A stretch of DNA of 64,000 nt from Planctomonas sp. JC2975 (lineage in GTDB: Bacteria > Actinomycetota > Actinomycetes > Actinomycetales > Microbacteriaceae), in the NCBI RefSeq assembly GCF_012985205.1, contig NZ_JABEKS010000001.1, positions 2,901,295 through 2,965,294 of the forward strand. Reading direction: 5' to 3'. The translations under genes and the position numbers were made by a program. The notes below the pieces were generated by a model. That model did not search any database. It was given only the letters and a program-made list of their open reading frames with translations, and had not been told where the DNA came from. Below are positions 45,164 to 53,911 of the stretch, in pieces. Numbering within the stretch: the stretch's first letter is position 1; each line of letters starts with the position of its first letter.

Positions 45164-46468
45164 TTACTTCATCTGCGACACGAGCGTGTTCTGCAGTGTG
45201 GTCAGCGCCTCCTTCGGCGTCGCTTTCAGGGAGAGCACACTTTGCGCGAACGTCGTCATCGCCGGCGTGCTGTCGACCAGCGTCACGTTGGAGAAGAGTG
45301 CGTCTCCGCCGGGTGCCGCCCACGTCTTGCAGATCGGCTGCCACACGGAAATCATCTTGGCCGCGTTCGGGTCAGCCTGGAATTCCTTGGTTGCGGCAAT
45401 GGACTTGAGCACCGGGAGCCCTATACCGGTGTTCTTTGTCCACAGCGGGGCCATGTTCTTGTAGTAATACGTCAGGAACGCCTCGGATCCCTTCTGGGAC
45501 GGGGTGTTCGTGTACATCATGATGTTGTTCGGGAAGTACAGCGCACCCTTCTTGCCGTTACCTGAGACGAGGGGATCGCCCACGTAGATGTCCGGACCGG
45601 CCGCGCCGCCCACCTGTTGGGCGAGGCCCGGGCTCTCGAACCCCATAGCGAACTTGTCCGCCTTCCACTGGGAGTAAGCGTTGGTCGTCGAGTAGCCGAC
45701 ACTGCCCGGGTCCATGTATCCCTTACGGACCATCTCCACCACGAAGTCGAGAGCGTCGAGGTTCTCCTGAGTGACGCAGTTCGGCTTCTGTTCCTTGTCG
45801 AACAGGCCGCCGCCGTTGTTGATCAGGAGCCCCACGAGGATTTGGAATCCGTTGCCCTGAGCACCGGAGGCGATGCCGAAGCCGTACGTGCCGATCTTCT
45901 TCAATGCCTCACAGGCATCCAGGTACGACTGCCAATCCTTCGGCGGAGTCACTCCGGCCTTCTCCAGGAGAGCCTTCCGATACCAGAGCACGCGCATGTC
46001 GAGGTTGTACGGGACGGCGACATACCCGGCCGGTGTCTTCATGGCGTCAAGCACCCCCGGGAGGAAGTCGTCGTACAGCCCGTTCTTCTTCCAGGAATCG
46101 AGCAGGTCATCCGCATAGGCGATGTGGTGCTGCTTCGCGAACTGGAACGCCTGAGTGCCGCTGCCGCTACTCACAGCCGGCCCTGTGTTCGAGGCAACGG
46201 CGGAGGCGAATGTGGTCGTAAAGTTCGCCCACTGCACGGACTGATAGGTGGCCGGTGGCAGCTCACCGGAGGGCTTATACGCCAGCGTGATCTGCTTGTC
46301 GGTCGGGGCGAAGTCGATTCCTCCCCATGGCATGTTCCAGAACTTGATTGGTTTCGCGCTTCCACCGCCTGAGGAGCAGGCAGCCAGCAGCGCGGCCGCC
46401 GCAACGCCGCCGCTCGCAGCCAAGAAGCTGCGACGCGACAAGCGCGCCACATCGTGTGAGTTGTTCAT
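45164..46468 (-). CDS. Orphan sugar-binding lipoprotein
   Basis: A 434-residue family-1 solute-binding protein. SRRSFLAASGGVAAAALLAAC combines a twin-arginine signal with a lipobox (Cys 31), so it is a Tat-exported lipoprotein. The mature part includes YVAVPYNLDMRVLWYRKALLEKAGV and LYFPNNIMMYTNTPSQKGSEA, typical of sugar binders. No permease genes are adjacent, so it must use permeases coded elsewhere or be a relic. AGGAGG lies eight bases before ATG 46468. The LacI gene at 46666 is divergent and TTGCGCAA sites lie between. Confidence 0.88.
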   Translation of the reverse strand: MNNSHDVARLSRRSFLAASGGVAAAALLAACSSGGGSAKPIKFWNMPWGGIDFAPTDKQITLAYKPSGELPPATYQSVQWANFTTTFASAVASNTGPAVSSGSGTQAFQFAKQHHIAYADDLLDSWKKNGLYDDFLPGVLDAMKTPAGYVAVPYNLDMRVLWYRKALLEKAGVTPPKDWQSYLDACEALKKIGTYGFGIASGAQGNGFQILVGLLINNGGGLFDKEQKPNCVTQENLDALDFVVEMVRKGYMDPGSVGYSTTNAYSQWKADKFAMGFESPGLAQQVGGAAGPDIYVGDPLVSGNGKKGALYFPNNIMMYTNTPSQKGSEAFLTYYYKNMAPLWTKNTGIGLPVLKSIAATKEFQADPNAAKMISVWQPICKTWAAPGGDALFSNVTLVDSTPAMTTFAQSVLSLKATPKEALTTLQNTLVSQMK

Positions 46469-46549
46469 GCTGTGTGTCCTCCTGCACTCCAGCCCGCGCA
46501 TCGAGCCGGGTTCCTCTTTGAACATGGAGCGATGCCATCCATCTCAACC

Positions 46550-46643
46550 TTGCGCAAAGTCATGCTATATGTTCGACATCAGACCATATGTTTTCAGGCA
46601 GCTGCGCAAACCGCAAGCCACGACTCAGGAATAGTTTGCGCAA
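46550..46643. promoter_or_regulatory. TTGCGCAA operator cluster
   Basis: TTGCGCAA at 46550-46557 and 46636-46643, and CTGCGCAA at 46602-46609, spread over 94 bases of the divergent gap. Even spacing (52 and 34 bases) suits cooperative LacI binding. Confidence 0.65.
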
Positions 46644-46665
46644 TCTGGGCAGTAGGATTCGACTC

Positions 46666-47703
46666 ATGCAGAGCGAATCTCCGCGCCGGCGTCCCACCCT
46701 GAGCGACGTTGCCGAGCTGGCGGGCACCAGCGTGCCAACGGTGTCGAAGGTGCTTCGGGGCGGGACGGACGTTTCGCCCAGTACGCGCTTGAGAGTGATG
46801 GAGGCGGTGCGAGAGACCGGATATCGACGCCGGGGGTCGGGCGGGCAGGCTGACGTCCTGACGCAACAGCCCACCATGATCGACCTCGTGGTGAATCACG
46901 TCGAGGGCTCGTGGGCGAACTCGGTTCTCACGGGCGTCGAAGCGGCCGCGGCGGCCGCGGATATCGACGTCGTGATCTCGATGGCGACGCACGGAAGGGA
47001 CTGGGCGTCGCGGCTCCTGCGCCGTCCCTCGTCCGGTGCCGTGGTCGTGCTCGTCGATCCGTCGTCCACCCAGTTCCGGACGCTGGCAGCCGCCAACGTA
47101 CCGGTCGTCCTCATCGACCCCATGAGCAGGCCGCCGCACGAAGTCCCAAGCGTGGGTGTGGCCGACTGGGACGGTGGACGGACGGCCGCCGAACATCTCC
47201 TAGGGCTCGGTCATCGCCACTTCGGCATCATCGCGGGAGGCCGAAACCACCTATACAGTCGCGCCAGAGTCGACGGATTCCGATCCGAGGTCGAGATGCG
47301 CCTCACCAAGCCGAGCATCCATGTCGCTCACGCGGACTGGAACCGCCAACGCGCACGAGACGAAAGCCGACGCCTCCTCGAAGCGCACCCCGAGATCACC
47401 GCCTTCTTCGGCTGCTCCGACATCATGGCGCTGGGCATCTACGACGCCATCGCCGACCTGGATCTGACGATTCCGAACGACATCAGCGTGGTCGGGTTCG
47501 ACGACGTCCCCGAGGCGCAGACCGCCCGGCCGCCGCTGACCACCGTCCGACAGCCGACCGCCGAGATGGGCGCCACGGCAGTGAGGATGCTGCTCGCCGC
47601 CATGACGATGCGCCCTGCGGCCTTCGAAGCCGAACCTGCGCGCATCGAAATGGCGGCCGACCTCATTGTTCGCGGATCCACTTCTGCGCGCGTCGACCCA
47701 TAG
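46666..47703 (+). CDS. LacI-family regulator of the arabinan set
   Basis: A 345-residue regulator: TLSDVAELAGTSVPTVSKVL is the helix-turn-helix (residues 11-30), and VVGFDDVPEAQTARPPLTTV is the common LacI/GalR core end. ATG 46666 is set by the LacI pattern; an earlier frame opening to 46588 overlaps the operators. The TTGCGCAA sites in its own promoter and before the propeller enzyme gene suggest one small regulon. Confidence 0.85.
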   Translation: MQSESPRRRPTLSDVAELAGTSVPTVSKVLRGGTDVSPSTRLRVMEAVRETGYRRRGSGGQADVLTQQPTMIDLVVNHVEGSWANSVLTGVEAAAAAADIDVVISMATHGRDWASRLLRRPSSGAVVVLVDPSSTQFRTLAAANVPVVLIDPMSRPPHEVPSVGVADWDGGRTAAEHLLGLGHRHFGIIAGGRNHLYSRARVDGFRSEVEMRLTKPSIHVAHADWNRQRARDESRRLLEAHPEITAFFGCSDIMALGIYDAIADLDLTIPNDISVVGFDDVPEAQTARPPLTTVRQPTAEMGATAVRMLLAAMTMRPAAFEAEPARIEMAADLIVRGSTSARVDP

Positions 47704-47850
47704 TCCACCGAGCGCGCAAATCGACCTCGGATCGAACTCGTGGCTCGAATTTTCAGCTTGTCACTGCTGGCCGTTGCGTGCGTGACTCTTAGGGCGTGAC
47801 TGGCACGGTCGGCGGCTCGCTGGGAGTCTTGAAGGCTTGTCGTGTTTCCA
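47704..47850. other. Gap before an IS remnant
   Basis: No gene seen. GAGCGCGCAAATCGACC at 47709-47725 resembles a half TTGCGCAA site. Confidence 0.3.
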
Positions 47851-48340
47851 ATTGCTGTTGGATGCCCGATGGTCGTTGATCGAGCCGATGCTGCCGCGTC
47901 CGACCGGTCGGAAGGGCAGGCCGTTCTCGGACGCGCGGACGATGCTCGAGGGGACCAGCTACCGATATCGGTGCGGGATCGCGCGGTGTGATCTGCCGGA
48001 GTCGTTCGGGCGGTGGCTGACGGTTGTGGACGTGGCAAAACCGGATGGCGACCGACGGAACCTGGGACCAAGAGGTCACGAAGCTGACTGCCGTGTCGGA
48101 GGTGGCAGTCCAGATCGACTGGTCCACTCCGTGGACTGGACCATCGCCCGGGCGCACCAGCACGCTATGAACACGACCCGCACCATAGGGGCTGAAACTA
48201 ACTGCACGAATCTGCAGGAAGAGCCGCCCGATCAGGAGAACGGCCGCTCCTGCGGCGGGTTGTTGACGAAGATCCACCAACTCGTCGACGGGAGAGGGCC
48301 CGGAACCCAATTGTTGTTCACCGTTGACAACCCGCGCTTC
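47851..48340 (+). mobile_element. Decayed IS5-type transposase
   Basis: LLLDARWSLIEPMLPRPTGR, GRPFSDARTMLEGTSYRYRCGI and, after frame changes, DWTIARAHQHAMNTTRT match the N-terminal and catalytic regions of IS5-family transposases. The C-terminal part LLTKIHQLVDGRG also appears in a shifted frame. At least two frameshifts and missing segments show it is inactive. No clear terminal inverted repeats were found. Confidence 0.7.
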
Positions 48341-48402
48341 CTGGACACAATTCCGGCCACCACTGGCTCGTATACGATCTAGGCACGATGGTCGGAAGAG
48401 AG

Positions 48403-49020
48403 TCAGATCTCCGCCTCCTCGGGCTCGGGCTGCACGTACCCCCGCGTGACAAAGTTCCGCTCGAGCAGAGAGCACCACCACAGCAGGATCAGGCCGGGCG
48501 CGACGAACACCGCGGGGATGAAATTCCACACGACGACGCCCGTGAGGATCAGCGCGATTGCGAGCAGGAACGTCAGGCTCGGTGTCGTCAGCCCGAGGGT
48601 GAGCCCGTTGCGCACCTGCCGCCAGGTGGGGTTGGTGAAACGGGCCACCAGCGGAAGACACCAGAAGAGCAGCAGCACGAGGAAGAGTGCGACGACGAGG
48701 ATCGGCACAATGACCTGGCCGAGCCCGAGTACCGGCACGGCAGAGAGCGCGAAGATGCCGGCGGCTGCGACGGGGACGGCAAGCAGACCGACGAGAGTCG
48801 CCTGCCTCCAGCTCTGTCGCCAAGCCTTCGAGGCGATAGCCCAGGGGCCGGCGTCTTTGCCGAGCACGTACCGACGGCACAGTTCGTACGCGACTACCGT
48901 TCCCGCTCCGGCCGTCACAACGAGCCCGAGGCTCAGGAGCCAGAGGAGGCTGATGAGGATGGCGGAGGCGAGTAAGTCCAAAGCGCGCCACAGTCGTGAC
49001 CCAGGGTTGTAACGAAAGAT
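48403..49020 (-). CDS. YesL/DUF624-type membrane protein with an ATC start
   Basis: A 206-residue protein with about five membrane helices: LWRALDLLASAILISLLWLL, PVAAAGIFALSAVPVLG and ILVVALFLVLLLFWCLP. YesL-family proteins accompany LplA/LplB-type importers for pectin oligosaccharides. The first normal start (TTG 48981) would remove the conserved lead-in; the sequence FRYNPGSRLWRAL, usual after Met, is preceded by ATC (49018-49020) with AGAGG seven bases upstream. So a non-AUG start or a mutated start codon is likely. It lies just after the terminator of the permease operon. Confidence 0.7.
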   Translation of the reverse strand: MFRYNPGSRLWRALDLLASAILISLLWLLSLGLVVTAGAGTVVAYELCRRYVLGKDAGPWAIASKAWRQSWRQATLVGLLAVPVAAAGIFALSAVPVLGLGQVIVPILVVALFLVLLLFWCLPLVARFTNPTWRQVRNGLTLGLTTPSLTFLLAIALILTGVVVWNFIPAVFVAPGLILLWWCSLLERNFVTRGYVQPEPEEAEI

Positions 49021-49066
49021 GGTCGGGCCTCTCTGTGTGCGAACGTGCGGATCCTGCCGAGGGGGC

Positions 49067-49095
49067 AGGCCTCCCGCGCTGTGCGCGGGAGGCCT
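49067..49095 (-). terminator. Hairpin after the importer operon
   Basis: A perfect 13-bp stem AGGCCTCCCGCGC with GCGCGGGAGGCCT around loop TGT, eight bases after the permease stop. It separates the permeases from the YesL-like gene. Confidence 0.75.
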
Positions 49096-49102
49096 ACCGC
49101 CA

Positions 49103-50065
49103 TCAGCCCTTCACGGAGCCGATCATGACACCGGACACGAAGTGCTTCTGCAGGAAGGGGTAGACGAACAGGATCGGGACGGCCGCCACCATGGTGATCG
49201 CCGACCGGAGGGCGATCGGCGTCGTGCCCTGCCCGCCCGCCGCTGCGGCGGCCGCGCCGCCCGACTGGCCGGCGCCGTTCATGCCGGAGGCCATCGAGCT
49301 CGACAGCAGCTTCTGCAGCTCATACTGCAGGGTCGACAACCACTGCTCGTTCGAGTTGTAGAGCAGGGTGTCCAGCCAGGAGTTCCAGCTGCCAACGGCC
49401 ACGAACAGGCCGATGACGGCAAGGGTGGGCTTACACAGCGGCATGACGATCTGCCACCACGTGCGGAACTCGCCGGCGCCGTCGATCCGTGCCGACTCGA
49501 TGATCTCGTCGGGGAGGGACCTCATGTATGTGCGCAGGAGGATCAGGTTGAACGCGCTGATGATGGTCGGCACCCAGTAGGCGTTGAAGCTGTTCAGCAT
49601 GCCCAGGTCCTTGATGAGCAGGTAGTTCGGGATCAGTCCGGCGTCGAAATACAGCGTCAGCACGAAGATCAGGGTGATAGAGCGGCGGAAGATGAACTCC
49701 TTGCGACTGAGCGCGTACGCGAGCATCGAGGTGAAGAACAGGTTCGTCGCCACGACCACGACCGTCTTCAGGACGCTCATGAAGAACGCCTGATAGAGCG
49801 TGCTCATGTTGAGCACGACGCTGTAGTTCTGCAGCGAGAACACTCGAGGCCAGATGCCGATCCCCCCACGGACGGCATCCTGGCCGTTGTTGAACGAGAT
49901 GGCGAGGGTGTTGAGCAGCGGGTAGATCATGAGCACCGCAAGGACGATCAGGAAGATCGTGTTGAGTGTCGTGAACACGATCCGTTCGACCGTCCACCTG
50001 TCCCGCGGTGACCGGGTGCGCGATGGGCGGAGCTTCGGCGACTCCGCGGCAACTGTGGGTGTCAT
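49103..50065 (-). CDS. ABC permease, YtcP/MalG type
   Basis: A 320-residue permease with six membrane helices (first near residues 32-55) and an EAA loop IESARIDGAGEFRTWWQIVMPLC. A Gly/Ala-rich insert (GGAAAAAAGGQGTT) near residue 275 is unusual. Next to it the LplB-type permease starts ten bases before. It would import a plant-derived oligosaccharide with the neighbouring genes. Confidence 0.9.
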   Translation of the reverse strand: MTPTVAAESPKLRPSRTRSPRDRWTVERIVFTTLNTIFLIVLAVLMIYPLLNTLAISFNNGQDAVRGGIGIWPRVFSLQNYSVVLNMSTLYQAFFMSVLKTVVVVATNLFFTSMLAYALSRKEFIFRRSITLIFVLTLYFDAGLIPNYLLIKDLGMLNSFNAYWVPTIISAFNLILLRTYMRSLPDEIIESARIDGAGEFRTWWQIVMPLCKPTLAVIGLFVAVGSWNSWLDTLLYNSNEQWLSTLQYELQKLLSSSMASGMNGAGQSGGAAAAAAGGQGTTPIALRSAITMVAAVPILFVYPFLQKHFVSGVMIGSVKG

Positions 50066-50074
50066 GAGGTCCTC

Positions 50075-51130
50075 CTAGACCAGCGTCTCTTGGTTGAAGC
50101 GCTTAGCCGCTAGGTTCGCCGAGCCCACCAGGATGATGGCGACGATGGTCTTGAAGATGCCCGCGACGACGGCCACGCTGTAGTTGCCTAGCTGATAGCC
50201 GTAGCGCAGCACGAACACGTCGATGGTCTCGGCCCGCTGGGACACCAGACCGTTGCCGAGGAAGTAGGGCAGCTCGAAGTTCGTCGACAGGATCCAACCG
50301 CTGTTGATGATGAGCAGCACGATGATCGTGGGGCGGATGCCCGGGAGCGTGATGTTGAACATCTTGCGGTAGCGGCCGGCACCGTCGACCTCGGCGGCCT
50401 CATAAAGAGTCGGGTCGATGGCGGTGATCGCGGCCAGATACAGGATCGTGTTCCAGCCCAGCTCCTTCCACAGGTTCGTCCCGGCGACGATCTGCCAGAA
50501 GTAGTTCGGCTGTGTCAGGAACAGAATCGGGTGGTCGATGAGGTGCAAGTTCAGCAGCGCCTGGTTGATGAACCCGCCGGAGCTGGGCAGCGACAGCGCT
50601 ACGGAGGCCAGGCTTGCGACGATCACCCAGCTGAGGAAGTGCGGCATGTAGGTGATGTTCTGCAGCACGCGCTTGAACGGAAGGTTCTTGACCTCGTTGA
50701 GCAGCAGCGCCAGGACGATGGCCCCGATGGTGCCGACGATCAGGGAGAGCACCGACTGCCCCAGCGTATTGATGATGACATTGCCGAACTGCTCACCATT
50801 GACGCCGGTGAACAGGTTGCGGAAGTTGTCGAGGCCGACCCACTGTTGGTTCCAGATGCTGCCGCGTCCGGGCCGGTAGTGCTGGAAGGCGATCACCCAC
50901 CCGTAGGCGGGAACGTACTTGAACAGGATTTGGTAGAGAAGCAGCGGGACCGCCATCGCGATCAAGGCTCGCTGCGCCCAGACCCTGTCCCAGGTGATCT
51001 TGCGCTTGAGGCCCTGCGCAGAGTTCTTCTGGGCCTTGCGCTTTGATGCGCGCGAACTGGTCGCGAGCGGAAGGGCCGTTTCCAGCCCGCCAGCAGCGGT
51101 CACATACTTGCTGACCTTGGTGTCAGTCAT
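50075..51130 (-). CDS. ABC permease, LplB type
   Basis: A 351-residue permease with six membrane helices. The EAA loop reads EAAEVDGAGRYRKMFNITLPGIRP, and the KYVPAYGWVIAFQHYRP opening loop is typical of LplB-type subunits. A basic N-terminal extension (SRASKRKAQKNSAQGLKRK) precedes helix 1. ATG 51130 is preferred to 51217, which would add a Pro-rich segment. Confidence 0.9.
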   Translation of the reverse strand: MTDTKVSKYVTAAGGLETALPLATSSRASKRKAQKNSAQGLKRKITWDRVWAQRALIAMAVPLLLYQILFKYVPAYGWVIAFQHYRPGRGSIWNQQWVGLDNFRNLFTGVNGEQFGNVIINTLGQSVLSLIVGTIGAIVLALLLNEVKNLPFKRVLQNITYMPHFLSWVIVASLASVALSLPSSGGFINQALLNLHLIDHPILFLTQPNYFWQIVAGTNLWKELGWNTILYLAAITAIDPTLYEAAEVDGAGRYRKMFNITLPGIRPTIIVLLIINSGWILSTNFELPYFLGNGLVSQRAETIDVFVLRYGYQLGNYSVAVVAGIFKTIVAIILVGSANLAAKRFNQETLV

Positions 51131-51178
51131 CTGTCCAACCTCGTCGTCGGGAGCTGTGGGTGGTGATCTTGAACGTGT

Positions 51179-51218
51179 CGTGGTGGGGGGCGGGAGGGGG
51201 CTTGCGCCCCCCACCACG
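51179..51218 (-). promoter_or_regulatory. Intra-operon stem-loop
   Basis: A perfect 14-bp stem (CGTGGTGGGGGGCG with CGCCCCCCACCACG) and a 12-base loop between the binding-protein and LplB genes. Such structures commonly raise the binding-protein level over the permeases by partial termination or mRNA protection. Confidence 0.65.
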
Positions 51219-51236
51219 ACTGCTCGCGACGAACTG

Positions 51237-52946
51237 CTACCAGTTCTTCAGACGGTACTGAATGCCCTTGTTGACGGCGTCCTCGTAGCTCTTGACGTCG
51301 ATCTGTCCAATGACCTGGGTGTAGGTCTTCCAGTTCTTGTCGAAGTCTGACGTCTTGCCGGCGATGATCTTCGGCAGATTCTGCACGGCGGCGTCGGTCA
51401 GCTGCTGGTTGGCCTGGGTGGCTGCGTCGTCGAGCTTGATGTTCCACGCCGGGTAGTACTTCGGGTTCTGCGGCGCCTTGTTGACGAAGTCCATCCAGGT
51501 CTTCTTGTTGTACTTCTGCATGAAGTCCTTGTCGTAGGCGGACAGCGTCGCGTAGAACTCGGCGGGCTGGTCGTCGGGGCTAAAGGCGTTGCCGTCGGAG
51601 AACGTTCCGTTGTGCTTGGGAACCTGGTCCATGAGCGCCATGAGCTTGTTCTTGGACTGCCAGGTGAGGTCCTTGGACTGGGTGCGCTGTGCGTCCGTGC
51701 GGGTGAACTTGCCGTCGGTGCCCACCTCATAGTCCTCACCCTCAATGCCCCAGGAGAGCACCTTCTGCCAAGGCTCGGAGAGCATCATGTCGAGGAATTT
51801 GAGTGCCTCCTTCTTCTGCTTGCTCGTGCTGGAGACGCCGAAGCCCTGGTTGGTGTTCATCACGGCACGGTCGGCGTAGTACGGCTTGACACCGGGGTAG
51901 ACGGGCATGAGCGGCACGTAGGTGTACTGGTCCTTGCCGGCGCTCTGCAGCGACGCGGTGGCGGTACCGAACTGCCAACCCTGGTTCTGCATGCCGAGGA
52001 CGGCGCCGCTGGCCAGCTTCGCCGAGAACTGGTCGTTCGTCAGGGTGAAGGTCTCGGGGTCGACGAGGCCTTGGTTGTACCGGGCGTTGAGAGCCTGGAA
52101 CCAGTTCTTCGCGACGTCTTTATCGGCGAAGATCGACGCGTGGTCGTTCTTGTCGACGATGACACCACCGTTGTTCGGCGAGCCGGCCAGCAGCGCCGGC
52201 GGGTTGGTCAGGATCCACTCTGCCCCAGTCGGCGCGGGTGCCTCGAATCCGACCGTCGGGGCGCCGTCGGTTGTCGGGTTCTTCGCCTTGTAGTCCGAGA
52301 TGAGCTTGAAGTACTTGTCGACCGTCATGTTGCTCAGGTCCGGGTATCCGGCGTCGGCGAGCACGCGCTTCTGGATCCAGAACGCGGCACCGTAGTACGA
52401 ACCGCCGGTGACGTCACCGTAGAAGCGGTTGTAGGCAGGGAGGATGTATAGGCCCTTGTCGATCGCGGTGCCCGTGTAGCTCATCTTCTTGATGTACGGC
52501 TTGACGTAGTCCTCGACGTTCGGGTAGTTGCCCGACTTGAGCATGCTGTCGAGACGCGTCATCGCGCCGCCCTCGATGAACCGCATCTTGAGGTCGCCGG
52601 TGCCGATGAGGTCGGGGTAGTCGCCCCCGGCGAGCATGACGCCGATCTTCTGGTCGGCGTTGTCCCCGGTAACGAGTTCGTAGTTCAGGGTGACGCCGAG
52701 CTTGTCCTTGAGCAGCTTGGTGAGCTTGTTGTCGGCGGCCGGAACCTGGTGCGACGACTCAATGTACACCGAGAGCGTGGTGGGGTTGCTGGGGGTCAGT
52801 GTGCCTGACTTGTCCGCGAGGTCACCCGACGGGATGACGACTTTGTTCTTCGGCGCGGACGCATCCGTGGTGGTACAACCGGCGAGAACCAGTGTTACTG
52901 CGGTGGCCGGGGCAAGCGCTAACAGGTTCCTTCTTGTGATGGGCAC
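51237..52946 (-). CDS. LplA-type oligosaccharide-binding lipoprotein
   Basis: A 569-residue solute-binding protein of the long LplA class. Signal ITRRNLLALAPATAVTLVLAGC gives lipobox Cys 24 after a twin-arginine start. The protein includes VEDYVKPYIKKMSYTGTAID, YGAAFWIQKRVLADAGYP and GTDGKFTRTDAQRTQS. GTG 52946 follows GGAAGAG. It heads the importer operon and has an ATTTTA-GCGA-TAAAAT operator upstream. Long LplA proteins bind oligosaccharides such as pectin or xylan fragments. Confidence 0.9.
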   Translation of the reverse strand: MPITRRNLLALAPATAVTLVLAGCTTTDASAPKNKVVIPSGDLADKSGTLTPSNPTTLSVYIESSHQVPAADNKLTKLLKDKLGVTLNYELVTGDNADQKIGVMLAGGDYPDLIGTGDLKMRFIEGGAMTRLDSMLKSGNYPNVEDYVKPYIKKMSYTGTAIDKGLYILPAYNRFYGDVTGGSYYGAAFWIQKRVLADAGYPDLSNMTVDKYFKLISDYKAKNPTTDGAPTVGFEAPAPTGAEWILTNPPALLAGSPNNGGVIVDKNDHASIFADKDVAKNWFQALNARYNQGLVDPETFTLTNDQFSAKLASGAVLGMQNQGWQFGTATASLQSAGKDQYTYVPLMPVYPGVKPYYADRAVMNTNQGFGVSSTSKQKKEALKFLDMMLSEPWQKVLSWGIEGEDYEVGTDGKFTRTDAQRTQSKDLTWQSKNKLMALMDQVPKHNGTFSDGNAFSPDDQPAEFYATLSAYDKDFMQKYNKKTWMDFVNKAPQNPKYYPAWNIKLDDAATQANQQLTDAAVQNLPKIIAGKTSDFDKNWKTYTQVIGQIDVKSYEDAVNKGIQYRLKNW

Positions 52947-53286
52947 AGAAGTCTCTCTTCCTTGAGATCGGTTCCGGTCGGCATTGGCCGGGACCCGTGC
53001 AGATCGGACGCGAGTCTGTGTCTCGCGCCCTCATCCCGAGAGGGATTTTAGCGATAAAATAGGAGACATAGCGGCGAGAAGTCAAACCCGCTCGCATCTC
53101 AATGCGATAACGGAGCCGCCCTGCAACGTGGGCGCCCCTGCGCCACGTCCTGGAGAATGACGCCCTGCCGCCCGCTTAACCGACTGCCATCTGCTCGGGA
53201 ACGGGACGCTAGATGAGTGAGTCCTTCTGACGCCCTGGCGTTGTAGGCGCTATTGCGATGTGCATAGGGGCGCTAATCCGGGGAGA
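52947..53286. other. Promoter region with operator
   Basis: The 340-base gap between the importer and the IS fragment. It holds the operator at 53045-53060 and otherwise no gene. Confidence 0.5.
53045..53060. promoter_or_regulatory. ATTTTA-GCGA-TAAAAT operator
   Basis: Perfect 6-bp inverted repeat with a CG-centred spacer, about 100 bases before the LplA-type gene. A related site, ATTTTA-TCGA-TATACT, lies before the LacI gene at 55.5 kb. Confidence 0.6.
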
Positions 53287-53660
53287 TGGGGACGGAGGGT
53301 ATTAGACCCCGGCCAGTCATGGTGGGGCACACGGGTCCGCCAGGCGACCGGGCTGCTGTCCGCAGTGATCACCGAACTCGCCCGCGACACCCCGACACTC
53401 GGCGAGATCACCCGGCTGATCGATTCCACCTCGGTGCCGTGCGGAAAGTCCCGAGAGACCGTGAAACGCTCCGACCTGGCCGGTCACGCCGGTTATGGGT
53501 ACTGCGCCTCCCATTCTCGGTTCCTCTGGGAATCCGGCTCTCCTTAATCTTCCCCGGTTCGGGAAACTCGGCCGAATCAGGCAATGGGTCGAGTCCGTGT
53601 TCGACTCCCTCGAAGGCCGACTCTCGCGGAGCTCGTCCATCAGAGCATAAACGACTTCCG
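53287..53660 (+). mobile_element. IS982-like transposase, scrambled 5' fragment
   Basis: RLIDSTSVPCGKSRETVKRSD and GHAGYGYCASHSRFLW match the central region of a transposase group I believe is the IS982 family. The next pieces (FPRFGKLGRIRQWVESVFDS) are the 3' part in another frame, so an internal section is deleted. It shares a ~55-bp stretch with the fragment at 54.95 kb. Confidence 0.55.
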
Positions 53661-53911
53661 CCCGCCATCGCGGAGCAGCTCAGCGCGCACGCGCATGATG
53701 CCACGGTTCCAGCCGTACATGCGGGTGGAGCATCGCTCCTGCGCTCGCCCGCGCGGAGCCGACGGCGCAGGGAGTTGCTCGTCGTCGGCGCTCCGTGTCA
53801 CTGAGCAGCCAACTGACGAGCCCTCAGCTTCAGCGTGCTCGGCAAGGCACTATCGTCATCTGCGAGCGCGGACGCCGCGTTCTCTTGACACTCCTTCCGA
53901 ATGGAGAGCTC

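Noticed and set aside
47837..48382. An intact 181-residue transposase
   Set aside because: The long frame crosses frameshifted IS5-type pieces; true motifs lie in several frames, so it is a relic.
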